Of a stretch of 64,000 bases of DNA, positions 11,801 to 22,949 are shown in pieces. The position numbers and the translations under genes were made by a program. Source of the stretch: Mycteria americana. Taxonomy: Eukaryota; Chordata; Aves; Ciconiiformes; Ciconiidae. Positions within the stretch are counted from its first letter, which is position 1; each line of letters opens with the position of its first letter. The notes beneath the pieces were generated by a model. It was not told the origin of the DNA. It searched no databases and saw nothing but the letters and a program-made list of their open reading frames with translations. The DNA lies in NCBI RefSeq assembly GCF_035582795.1, contig NC_134365.1, positions 81,139,635 through 81,203,634 of the forward strand, read 5' to 3'.

Positions 11801-14060
11801 ATAAAGTAGCAATTTCAAGTTAATTAGATAGGATGGGGAGAAGTGCAGGGATCGTCAAGGATGCTTCTAGGCAGAATTTCTTCCATCTATGCCATTTTGC
11901 TATTGTGCTTGATTTGAAGCTGTATGTGGAGTTGGTAAGAGTAGAATGGAGGATCAATACTAATGCACTGCAGTTTCTTTCTTTTGTGGGGGGCTGACCG
12001 CTAGCCGTCCAAGGAGCATTGGGAGCTTTTGAGGTCACAACTTTACTATAGCAAGGAGCAGGGAAAACTCAGCTAGTAGTGTTTCTCCTGCAGTGATAAG
12101 GCTATGAGAAAGAATCAAGTGTGGGGGCTATGCTTGGCAGCAATCATTTGTCCTGTGGGTAGCTGACACTTGGAAGCCTGGACCCCTGCAAACTCCTCTT
12201 CTGCCCTCCAAAAAAAAATGGAACTTGACTTGCTTTTCATTAAACAATTAATCTAGGGTTTCAAGCTCTCCTCCTACCTGTGCACCAGCTTTTCTTTTCC
12301 ATTCAAAGTTTTCTTGTAGAGAATTGTCACTTTAGCTCCCTCCTTTAAAGATTAAAATATTGTTACCGGTGTCAGAGAGTATTTCTGATATTGCTGGGGC
12401 AACTGAAGGACTGTTTTCACAAACTCATTTTCCTTTGGCTTTGATTGGACTGGGCCTATTTAGAGTCAGTTTTTGTTTCTCATCTGAAAGGCAGAAACTT
12501 CTTAAGCTGCTCCAACCTGATCCCTTGTAACTGTACACTTAAATGATACAGAAGCTCACGGCTAGCATTGCTAGCATCCTTTTATTTTCCTCCAGCGTTT
12601 GGATGAAGAATGAATATATAGCACACTTGGTTTTGTGCTTTTATCTTAGCTTTAACAATGCTAATATATTCTGCTATGCTTGTGCTGTTTTCATACACTG
12701 AAATTACAGAAATGTTTGCATGGTAAAATCTCATGGGAAGGGATTTTGACTGTGTCGCTATAAAGCAAGTTGTTCTGTTGGTGAGGTCCCTACAGTCTGA
12801 TTTCCTTTGAGTTTGTGATCTTTGCCTTACTTTTCCTTTTCCTTTGCTCAGTAACTGCAGCTGTCCCTCTTTTGACTCCCTGAGCCCTGCTGATGGGTAG
12901 GAGAGAGCCAGGCTGTAGCTGACCTTCAGGGACGCTTGCAAATCGACTGGTGAGGAAGGATGCATGCCGCCTGGCTAGTGCGCTGCTCTCGGAGTACGAA
13001 AAGGGTGGTGGAGGTCTCTTTTGCTTTCCCCGACAGGTGGATAGGTTAGTCCCATCAGCCCTAGATTTGTTAGTTCTCCAAACTGTATTAGCTCTATGAC
13101 TGCCCTTTCAAATTGAGTTGGAGTTGGCAAAGGGCATAAATTGCTGGTGCAGACTGACTGCAAACACAATTGCATAAGCCCTGGTTCCCCAGCAAACCAG
13201 GCTGGTGATAAGTAAGTCCCAAAATGAGCTTGTGCGTGCCCAGAAGTCCGAGAGATTCTTGGTTCCAGTTCTACATTTTGGATCCGTTTTGACCAGTCCA
13301 TTTAAGAGAGAAGACTTCTGTGTAACCAGAGTGGTTGAAGAGTCTAGAGATTGCTCTGTAAAGCTGAAATGAACAGCTCACTTATGCTGGGATTTCAAAA
13401 TTTACAGCTGTATTATGTTGGTGGATGAAAAACCTTTTCCTTCAAGTAGTTTTATACATGTATGGCATGTGCTAAATTTCTCAACAAATGAAAAATAGAT
13501 TATTTTCTCAACTAGCACTTCTGAGATACTCTGTAAAATACCTGAACTGAAAAGGTGGTTTCTGAAAGTAGTGTTAATTAAAACTGAATATTTGAATGGT
13601 AAAAGTCTAGCCAGGTGAGCTTGAAACCCTAATACTCAATTTCGAAGTCTTTGGCTTGGAAATAGGAGCATTGCCACTCATTTCTTACACAGCCTCTGCC
13701 CCTACAATGTTTGGAAAACTTTCTCATGTGCTATCAGTTTTAAAGGCCAGCTTTTTACCAGCTGAAGATTGTATATAAATTAAATGATGACATAAGCTCT
13801 CCTGCTGCAAGTGTACAGCAGAAGGTTTGGCAGTGTGGAGGTGTTTTACAGGTGCCTCCTATGAGATATGTGTGAATAGAATGTCCTAGTCTAAATTATG
13901 CTCTATGTTTCTTTTAAGCCAAAGGGCTTTTATGTTAAAATGATTTTGTGTGTGTGTGTTTTCCTTGTTTGTATCTTCATATATAGTGTGCTGCTGTCTT
14001 GCCCCTGGTTACGTTTAAAAGCCTTAGAGAAATAAAGTGTGTTTTCAGGGAAATTTAGAA
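8858..14060 (+). other. CREBL2: CREBL2 3'UTR of unknown length and following sequence
   Basis: AT-rich non-coding sequence directly after the CREBL2 stop. Candidate plus-strand AATAAA signals are at 8876-8881 (20 bases after the stop), 11175-11180 and 14031-14036; the last is followed by GT-rich sequence. A long 3'UTR would fit the family, but the sequence alone cannot say which site is used. No other gene was seen. Small imperfect tandem repeats occur at 10385-10470 and 10807-10845, and a short TG run at about 13948. Confidence 0.45.
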
Positions 14061-17000
14061 GAAAGTCATGCTGAGAACTAAGGTGAGAATGCTACTGGTC
14101 TTGCAATCATGAGGAAATCACAGGGAAAAATACTGGATGTAAGGATGGAGTTACAATGAGTGCTCTGTAAAGGATGAAGGATGCTCTTATTTCTAAATCA
14201 GTGTGGCAGGCAGATAGTTGGGCTCTGTGGGGAGGTTTTCTCTGTACAGATCATTGTATCTCCCTTCACCAAGCAGGGGTTAAGCTGGGAAGACTAAAGA
14301 GAGGTACCACCTCCCAGGAAGCTTTCTGTGTGCTAATCATGAGGTTGCACTGGATTTCCTTCTGCATATATGCAGCATGGAGCTGGATGCAAGCTGGAAC
14401 CATGCAAGGTTGGTGGTATCGTACATCCCATGCATGCTCTACTCATACTACGGAAGTCACTGCAATAAATACATCCCTTACACTCTCGCAACTGCGCTAA
14501 ATCTGTGGAGAGCTTTGGGAGACCACTGAAAGGGTCATTTTTAATCAAAAACATTCCTCATGTCCTTTCACAAGCCAAACTTCCACAATGACATCAAATA
14601 CCTGAAATACAATACTCATATTTTAAAAGTGTTTACTAGTACGAACAGATTTTTTTAATGGAGGAAAGAGGTAATTACTTCCCTTGAAGACAAAATTCCA
14701 AATGCTTTGTTACCTTGTTAGGAATTTCTCATGACAGTTGACATGATCAACAAGTGGGAAATGGTCTTTGAAGACACAACTAGGTAACTTGGCCATCAAA
14801 ACCAATGTTTGGCTGTCAGAAGCTGGCTAGTAATAGTGTTAGGATTTATCGGTGGCAGCCCTTGCACAGGGGCAATGAACAGTGGTCTGGAGTGGTGGCA
14901 GAAAGGCAACGTGTCTGTCATCGCACCCAGGACTGGAGCTCTCTGGTGGCACTTACAGAGGTGCTGTTGTAGTTCAAGAGCAATTTGTGGAGAGCCACCC
15001 TTTGCCATATCACCCTCCATTGAAGTATTTTGCAATAGCTCTTTATATGTATATCTGACTCTTTTCTGGCCTGTACTGAAGTGGTGGCTGCCTTCTGCTG
15101 GTGTCCTAAGATTATGCATGGTTTAGCTTGAAAACTCAGTGTTTTCTGCCATAGACTGGTGCTGGCAGCGCAACTCCTGGTATGAGGGCCAAGGGCCACA
15201 TCCCCAACATCCCTCTTCTTAAGGAAAAAAATTTACAACCTCAAGCTTACATTCTGAGAAAGATGCCCTGGATTAATAAGAAAGACCAATTCAATAACGT
15301 GGCAAGAGCTGTTTCAGAGTCTGCAGAAAGCCTGACAGCAGATCAGCTCCCGGCAGTACTGTGAGTTAATGAGAAACTGAGGGCTACTCCCACTGCATTT
15401 ACAGGTAAACTGGTAAATAATATGAAATCTTGCTAACTCTGGATATCACTTAATCATTTTCCTTCCTGTATTTGGATCATTACGGAGAGGGACTCTGCAG
15501 AGTACATACTGCAGTGGAGACGGTAAATCTCCAGGGCTGAAGAGAAGTGCTGTAGTGCCTTTAGAAATAAGATTGGAATTACACCCATCTGTATGTGGCC
15601 TCTGCTGTCTAATTCTACAGTGCCTCAAAAAAATGGAAGTCCTTGATCTGTCCCTCCTCCCCAAACCATGGAAACAAAAGCATCTCTTGCTCTTACTCGT
15701 ACATGCAGTGAAAAAGCTAGTGTCTGGCCAGGCATGAGACAAGGACAAATTAAATTATTTGGTGATGTAATATTTTATTTTTTGTCTATTCCCCTGCAAA
15801 TGTAGGACCAAATCAAGAGCTGGTCTAAAATGGTTGAGATGCTGAACACAAAGGCATTACTGCTGTCTACTCCACTTCTGAATTTTATCCAGAGACCGGT
15901 TTCATGAAAGAAGACTGTGTGTGTATTAACAGTAGTGTAGAATAAATCTGTGTTTTAGTTCAGACTGCTCACCAGAAGGTGACATTTATATAACAATCTT
16001 CCAGTAGGTGTGTTATGTTTTACTAGAAGCCAGTTCACATAAAGCTTATGTAATTTATAATGGCCTATTCCACAACACTTCTAGGTTGAAAAGAGCCAAC
16101 TAATAAAGACATATTAACTTACAGAATCACTTAGGGGGCTAATACCCTTCCTTTGAGCATATAGGTCTGGCTTTAATAAACATTAAATCTGCTTTTTGTT
16201 CTTTTAAACAGGAAGGATCTGATATTAAGAAAGGCTGAGCACTCACAATTTCAACTGAAATCGATGGCGTGCGTTCAACACCTTGGAAAACCAACTCCTA
16301 AATCAATGTCAATTAATTCTGAAGTCAAACTGGTTGAGTTGAGGAGACTGGAAAAACTCTGGAGGATTCTTAACTGGGCATATGGAAACTCTTAAGTCCA
16401 ATTACGGGTGATAGCCACCTCGCTATCACCCCTGGGAGGCTGGCTGGAAAATAGATTCAAGCGGTGTGTGTCTCTGCTTCTCACTATCCCCCACCCCTCA
16501 ACTGGAAATTTAAAAAATATGTTTAACCAAAAATCCAACTTTCTGCTGAAATAAAAAGGGGAGGACATAATTTGACAATTTGTAATAGTAATTCCCAAGT
16601 GCAAGCCACTTAATACCAAAAGTAAACAGCAGTGATGGAATTTCCACTTAATGGGTGTCCGCTTAATGGAAAAAAAATGTTTAATGGTTGGCGCTGTGTC
16701 ATGTTCTTACACAGAAAACATTTGAGACTAAGGGGCAGATGGGCTAGAGATCCAGGAGTCCTCTCTCCCAGAACTGCTCCTTTGCAGATGGGGTAGAGAT
16801 ATGTTTGTGAATGAGGAGTTTTTGTTTGCTCGGTGCCAAACCTGCCCTAATAACTTCTGCCAGCTTCAGCCCACGTCTGCACACTGGTTTCCTCCTCACT
16901 ACACATGCACCCACGGGCACGCACGTGTACCCACGCAGGAACAGTGGTGGGCATCCCGGGCACCTAACCAGCCTTTCTGGGGTCCAGGGGTGTCTGCCTC

Positions 17001-19938
17001 GAGAGCTGTATGAAACTCCAGGGGCAGTTGCTGGCTATTCCCATGTTAAATTGTGTTTCTTCAAGGTGCCTTTATCTGAGTAGCGTTGCTTGGTTTAGGC
17101 CTAAAATTCCCCCACCCCTCATTCATTTTATTGTTGTGTTAGGTATATCACTAAAACGATCTGTCGGCAATGAGGAGTTGTGAGGGAGTGCGGAGGGATT
17201 TGTTTATATTGATAGGCAAACTCTGCAGTGTTTTCTGTTTCTTGCTTTGATAATGCATGATCTTCCTCCTGAGTCTCTGGCACTTCTGGGGCCTTGGCAG
17301 ACCAGGAGGTACCTGGTGGTTGGTACTATCAAACCCATCCATCACTTCTCCTAAAATGATGGAAGGAGTGGAAAAGATTTCTCTGGCGCCAGGTCAGCGC
17401 TTGTCAGTCTCCATCCATTTCATTACAGGTTTCTGAAGTCAACTCTAAGCATGGAGTAGCTGCCATTTCAACTGTCAAGTTGCCAAATATTTTCCATCTT
17501 CAGCACTGTTGTACCATGGTGTCTTCTTCAGTTTTTAACAGCAGAAGCACCAAACTGCCAGTGGCTGGGCGTCATCTGAAGGGCTGGAGCTGCCAGGGCG
17601 GCTGGGGGAGCATGGGGGCAGCCTTTCTTCAGGCACCTCTCCCAGAAGCACAGTGTTCACCAAGACATGAGCCTGGTCACTACCGATGGGATAAAGGCTA
17701 CAGAGGATTTGCAGAACTTGGGGGGGGGGAAAAGGGAAAGGAAGGAGGTAGGAGTGAGCACGGGCACCCGACGTACAGGCATATCACTGCTACTTTCGCT
17801 TGTGCAGCATGGTGAAGGCTGGCTTTTCAGACCAAGCGATCTGTCAGCTAGCTAGCAATTTAAGCAGTGGGTTTTGTTTGGTTGTTCTGGAAATTTTTTT
17901 TAACCATACTGAAAGCCGCATCGTATGGAAGTAGAAATCAGGAAGGTTTATCAGTATAAGTGCATAAATGGGCAGCTGCACAGGCAAATTCCTCCAAGTT
18001 CAAACGCAGCTACGTTAGTTAGAATGTGTTTCTACCAGTATAGTTTTGGCTAAAAGAAGCTATACAGACAGAGTCATGCTTATTCTGATACAACTGTGAC
18101 TGAGCTTTTACTGATATGGAAAGGTGGTTTAAGAAAGCCAACCTCCAGACTTCACTCATGGTTGCAGGGCCGGTTAGGCCCATGATTTCAGGGCAGAATT
18201 GCCAACTGTTTCAACCTGGAGACATTGTGTCCCTCTCTGTTGTGTCATGGAAGTCCTGGACATTTCCTGGCCAGCTTGTGTAGTTTTATGGTTCCTGGGA
18301 GGTGCGGAAACATGGTTGAGTTCACAAGAGGGAAAGTTGCACAGAAGTCTGTGGCTGCACACCCGCTGGTGTGTTCTTTGGGTTTTGTATGTGAAATGAT
18401 GCCTGGCAGACTGCGGGTCTGCAACGTGGCCCTAGCGCCTTAGGGATGGACTGCCTCTCTCCCTCCCTTCCTTTTCAGCAATGGAGCAAGCCTGAAGGCA
18501 GCAGTCTCTGCACGTGGTGGCTGCAGCAGTATTTTCCTTCATGATCCATAACGGTCTGAGACCTGCTCCTCACCTGAGGGCTGGAAGCTGGCTGTGCTCA
18601 GGCAACATCCACTGGAATATCTTTGGGTCAGACTGTGCAAGGACTCACTGCCTATGGCCTCTCTGGATACACCTCGGCAGGACAGTGACTTATGGCCTGG
18701 CCTGATGCCCAGATAACAAGGCTGCCTCATGCACTCCCATTCGTGTAGACTTGAAGGAACAAGTGTCCTAGGTCCCTCTGGACTCAGACCTAGCGGGAGG
18801 TGGGTAACCATGACCCTGTGGTCCTCTGCAACCTCAGGGCTCATTCTGTCCAGTCCCATTTCTTTAATAAAACTACTAACCAAAAGAAGAACTGTTGGGT
18901 TTCAATCTTGCAACCCGTTAAAAGTAACATTGCAAAGTTGACCTGGCCTGTTTACCCTAGATCTGATTTTACTATGTCTGAGGTAATTAAGTGGTAAAGA
19001 AAAACTAAGCATATGGTGATGTTTCAGGGAGAAACAACCTGCTCGGAACATCAACCGCACAGAAAATATTGGTCTTGTCTCATTTTCAAGGTCCTCTCTC
19101 CTCCCAATTCATGGGAATTTTTGCTAATGGCTTTAATGAGAAATAACAGATCCTTATTTAATGGGGATTTCTGAATTTGTGAAATACATACTGGAAGTGT
19201 TCCTGCAGTCAGTAAGGGTTCTTACAACCATACTTTGTGTGGTAGAGGAGGAGGAAGGAAGTTTTCTACCATACATGCAGGAGTATTTCTCAACAAAGGA
19301 GTTTCCCCACCCACATTGCCAGCATGAGTCTCTTCAGAGGATGTCAGCTTGGGCCTCCACTGCACATGTACTTCTGCTCCCTGCTGACGGAAAAGGGAGA
19401 TACTCAAGTGTGTCTAATACACCCTGTAGCACTTGCTGCTCTTGTTCTATTAACTTTCATTACTGCAGCACTTTCAGGCCTCAGGCATGAACAGGAACTC
19501 AGCTGTGCCACATTTACTCTGAAAGCAGAAGAAAAAGATAATCCTTCTCTGAGGAGGCTGTGGCTGAGGATGTCCTTCAAACATACGGCGGGGAGCTTGA
19601 GATTTTGAAATAGGAGTATGTGGAAGGATAGCTGACACCTGCACGCTGTCTTCTATTGCCTAGTTTAATGCCTGGAATCAAAGTGTCCATGACGCTTTTA
19701 GGATAACTTGAATGTGAAATGCGTGCTGGTAGTCTGGACTTGAGGATGCTTGGCCATGCCCTGGCTGCTACATTAGGATGCTCCAAGGAGAGCTTGGTCT
19801 GGAGCCGGTCTATGCAAGAAATGACTGAGTAGGATGAGATTCTTCAGTACGGAGCCACAGAGAGACTGGCACAGAGACAGTGGGTGGGGATCAACTATTC
19901 ACCATGTACTGATTTTGTCAGAGCTAGTTGAGAAGAAA
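14061..19938. other. Intergenic sequence, no gene seen
   Basis: Non-coding stretch between CREBL2 and the GPR19 duplication. Open frames here are short, with no recognisable domain and no codon pattern. Another AATAAA lies at 15941-15946. I see no mobile element with usable boundaries. Confidence 0.6.
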
Positions 19939-20592
19939 ATCACAGAATCACAGAATTGTATAGGTTGGAAAAGACCTTTAAGATCATCGAGTCCAACCAT
20001 AAACCTAACTCTACCAAGACCACCACTATACCATGTCCCTAAGCACCTCATCCAAACATCTTTTAAATACTTCCAGGGATGGCGACTCAACCACTTCCCT
20101 GGGCAGCCTGTTCCAATGCTTGATAACCCTTTCAGTGAAGTAAAATTTCCTAATATCCAGTCTAAACCTCCCCTGGCGCAACTTGAGGCCATTTCCTCTC
20201 GTCCTATCACTTGTTACTTGGGAGAAGACACCGGCCCCCACCTCGCTACAACCTCCTTTCATGTAGTTGTAGAGAGCAGTAAGGTCTCCCCTCAGCCTCC
20301 TTTTCTCCAGGCTAAACAACCCCAGTTCCCTCAGCCGCTCCTCATCAGACTGGTGCTTCAGACCCTTCACCAGCTTCGTTGCCCTTCTCTGGACACGCTC
20401 CAGCACCTCAATGTCTCTTGTAGTGAGGGGCCCAAAACTGAACACAGTATTCGAGTTGCGGCCTCACCAGTGCCGAGTACAGGGGCATGATCACTTCCCT
20501 GGTCCTGCTGGCCACACTATTTCTGATACAAGCCAGGATGCTGTTGGCTTTCTTGGCCACCTGGGCACACTGCTGGCTCATATTCAGAGAAC
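19939..20592 (-). mobile_element. CR1 LINE fragment with ORF2 C-terminus
   Basis: On the minus strand an open frame (20445 down to 20026) encodes the end of CR1 ORF2: [54 protein letters not shown], then the RTRGNGLKL and [12 protein letters not shown] blocks. The 3' end reads as repeated TCACAGAAT on the plus strand at 19940-19955. The match continues upstream to about 20592. The copy is 5'-truncated but its remaining frame is open over 139 codons, so it is fairly young. It lies about 0.7 kb left of duplication unit A. Confidence 0.93.
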
Positions 20593-21322
20593 AGGACGAA
20601 AGTGCTTGAGATCCTTAAATGAAAAGAGGACAAATTCTTGATTCTCAGGCAAAACTCCCCTGAAATCTGCTCAGATGGGGCCTGAGCAAGCAGGGTGGGG
20701 CTGCTTGTCCCATCTTTGGGACTTTGTGACTAGGCCCATTCTGGACCTGCTCCGGATATACTGACTGGCACCACTTTTTGGCAGCTACCCTGTGAAGGGT
20801 GTTGATTCTTAGCAGTGACTGCCGGAGGCTGGAAGGAGGTGTCAGGAGACATCTCTGCAGCTTCCTTGCCTCCTACGCTCTGTCCTCAAGCACCCGCAGA
20901 TGACTACGATCAGTGATAGGATACTGGGATGGTTGGACCTCTGGTGTGAACCCTGCATGACTTTCCTGTCGATGTTGTAAGAAGACAAAATGGAAACCAT
21001 CCCGGGCAAGGGCTGCAGCACCCGGGCTGGATCTTCCACGGCTCCAGCTCACGGGAGCACCTTGATCCAGCAGAGTGAGAGGAATTCACCAACCGGATGC
21101 TAGTGCTGACCTCATTTTGTGGATAAATAATTATCTGTGTTTTGTGAAGGTGTGCTACTGTAGTTCTGGGCAATAGTATGGGAATTAAAAAAATAAATCA
21201 ATATTCCACACACAGACTCAGTCCAGTTCTTATTAATGAGGTTGATAACAGCAAAAAAAGCTCTTATTAATGAAGTTGATAACATTAAAAAAAAAAAAAA
21301 AAAAAAAAAGGCTTTCTGATTC
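20593..21322. other. Left flank of the GPR19 duplication
   Basis: Non-coding. Its right end holds a two-copy tandem repeat with a 34-base period (CTTATTAATGA at 21229 and again at 21263), followed by an uninterrupted run of 23 A (21287-21309). Similarity to unit C begins about 14 bases later, so this low-complexity block sits at the duplication breakpoint. Confidence 0.7.
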
Positions 21323-21547
21323 AGGAAGTATAGATGGCTTTGGGTGGATTTATGCATTTCGACATGGTGGCCAATGTACAGTGATTACAAAAGGCCGTGT
21401 TTTTTCTTTCCCTTTTCTCCCTACATACAGAGACTGTAAGAGCTTGTCTGTTTTGTAACAAAGTAATGCCTGTGATTCAGGGAGAGTAGTTCCAAAAAGC
21501 AGAAGGTAACTGAAATGAAATAGACGGGACACATCAAAATCAAGGCC

Positions 21548-21553
21548 TTTAAT
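21548..21553 (-). terminator. GPR19: Candidate poly(A) signal of GPR19 copy A
   Basis: On the minus strand this is ATTAAA, the common variant signal, 64 bases past the shifted stop and about 130 bases past the ancestral stop. The same hexamer is kept in copy C. Confidence 0.5.
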
Positions 21554-21616
21554 AAAATAAAACATCTTTTTTTCTTCCCTAAAAGCTGTGTTAAAAATAT
21601 GTAAATAGACATTGGT

Positions 21617-22927
21617 TCAAAGTGGAGAGAAAGCTCCTGGTTCTGGGGGTACCATGTAATTTTTCAACGCAATGAAGCCAACTAGACAAACGTAGTTGGG
21701 GGATTGGACTGAATAGGCCAGGCAAGCTTTTTTTTCCTTTGCTTCTCTGTTAAAAGCATCATAGATGGAGTCTTTGGTGACAGTTTTGGCCGGAGCTGGG
21801 ATTTCTGCGATCCCAACATGATTTCTTTTTGCTATCCTGGAACTGGTGGTGATGGTGTATGCGTTGCTTCTGTAGCATTTCATGGTGGACATGCAACAAG
21901 TTTCCTTCACCCCTCTTCTGAAGTTTGCATTATACACGGAGTAGAGGGTTGGCTTAAAGGCTGAAGAACTGAAGGAGATGCAGGTGATGGCCAGGAAAAC
22001 CAGGGAGCTTTTTCTGTAGTCTGCTTCCTGGGGGTGCCACAGCTGTACCACGTAAAAAGGGAGCCAGGACAGGAGAAACACCGAGTTTAACATTAAGAAC
22101 ATCTTGATGGTTTTCACTTTTGTTCTTGGGACAATATTCATTGTCCTCCTGACGGTCATGCCATCGGTGCCTATTCTCCAAATGTACTTGATGACCTTCT
22201 GGTAGAAGAGGATGATGAGGATGGACGGGATCAAAAACACCACCAAGAGCTGGACGATACTGTAGACGGCTCCTTCCCAAGAATCCGGGAGAAAAAAGTT
22301 GCAGTGGTCGTCGCTGTTGGAGCCATAGAACAAGAAAGCCGGTGATGCAAATACAGCGTCAACTAGCCAAGAGGCCAGAATCATTTTCTTGGCTTTCTCC
22401 CTGGACACTTTGAAGCTCAGGGGGTAGACGATAGTGTAGAATCGATCCACACATATAGAGAGGAGCACGTGTGTCTGGACTCCAGGGCTGAGGTACTGTA
22501 TGTACCTTACCAGCTTGCACATCACGTTCCCCAGGGGCCAGCTGCCGTAGGCAAACTGCAGCAGCACGAAGGGCACGCTTGCGACACTAATGAGAAGGTC
22601 TGCGCAAGCCATGGAGATGACAAAATAGTTGGTGGTGGATTGTGTCCTCCGGCTCCTGTGGATCACTAAGCAAACGAGGGAGTTTCCAAAGACAGAAACC
22701 AGCCACAGGGCTCCCAAAACCATGCCAGCTGCTGCAATTTCCCCCGGCCTCAGTTCATAGTGCAAGACAGTGCGGTTCCTGCTTGAGCTGGGTGCTATGG
22801 GTGACTCCGTCATCTCGTAGCCAGCAGGAGGGATGGAGGTTTCGGGGTAGCTCTTGTTCTGCAGCAGGAGCAGTAAGGTAGGGAGAACAAAAGGACCGCT
22901 GCTGTTCTCCATGCTGTGGGCAAACAT
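21617..22927 (-). CDS. GPR19: GPR19 copy A, class A GPCR with frameshifted C-terminus
   Basis: Orphan class A (rhodopsin-like) G-protein-coupled receptor of the plasma membrane. The start is ATG at 22927, giving MFAHSMENSS as in the family; a GTG two codons upstream is not a eukaryotic start. N-terminus with sequons at N8, N24 and N51. TM1 has N82 (FGNSLVCL) and TM2 has D110 (ACADLLIS). TM3 ends in DRF (CVDRFYTIVYPL), TM4 has ASW, TM6 has SWLPF, and TM7 ends KPTLYSVYN in place of NPxxY. The whole open reading frame is 436 codons, against about 415 for the family. The excess comes from T8 instead of T7 at 21728-21735, a +1 shift after EAKEKK. It replaces the last 14 residues with 36 others. 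In the ancestral frame the tail would still be open to TAG at 21684-21682. Other changes from copy C include S to F in TM7 (SSAFKP) and M to V plus F to C in the tail (GVKETCC). It may be a functional variant, an early pseudogene, or an assembly error in the homopolymer. Confidence 0.9.
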   Translation of the reverse strand: MFAHSMENSSGPFVLPTLLLLLQNKSYPETSIPPAGYEMTESPIAPSSSRNRTVLHYELRPGEIAAAGMVLGALWLVSVFGNSLVCLVIHRSRRTQSTTNYFVISMACADLLISVASVPFVLLQFAYGSWPLGNVMCKLVRYIQYLSPGVQTHVLLSICVDRFYTIVYPLSFKVSREKAKKMILASWLVDAVFASPAFLFYGSNSDDHCNFFLPDSWEGAVYSIVQLLVVFLIPSILIILFYQKVIKYIWRIGTDGMTVRRTMNIVPRTKVKTIKMFLMLNSVFLLSWLPFYVVQLWHPQEADYRKSSLVFLAITCISFSSSAFKPTLYSVYNANFRRGVKETCCMSTMKCYRSNAYTITTSSRIAKRNHVGIAEIPAPAKTVTKDSIYDAFNREAKEKKACLAYSVQSPNYVCLVGFIALKNYMVPPEPGAFSPL

Positions 22928-22949
22928 GGCCACGTCCTTGGCTCAGGCT
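22928..22949 (-). promoter_or_regulatory. GPR19: GPR19 copy A splice acceptor and 5'UTR part
   Basis: Read on the minus strand, a pyrimidine-rich tract ends in TTTATGCAG (AG at 22949-22948). It is followed by 20 bases of 5'UTR and the ATG at 22927. The whole coding region is therefore in one exon, with 5' non-coding exon(s) further right, as in mammalian GPR19. The site is identical in copy C. Confidence 0.8.

Noticed and set aside
20026-20445. 139-codon minus-strand protein as a host gene
   Set aside because: It is the C-terminus of CR1 ORF2.
19834-20490. 218-codon plus-strand frame
   Set aside because: It runs antisense through the CR1 element and is a shadow of it.
21617-22927. GPR19 copy A as a processed pseudogene, suggested by the nearby A23 run
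   Set aside because: The duplicated block includes the splice acceptor and kilobases of intron sequence, and the gene is on the minus strand so the A run is at the wrong polarity for its poly(A) tail.
22928-22933. GPR19 start two codons upstream (GTG)
   Set aside because: GTG is not expected to start a vertebrate nuclear gene here; ATG at 22927 (38081 in C) matches the family N-terminus.
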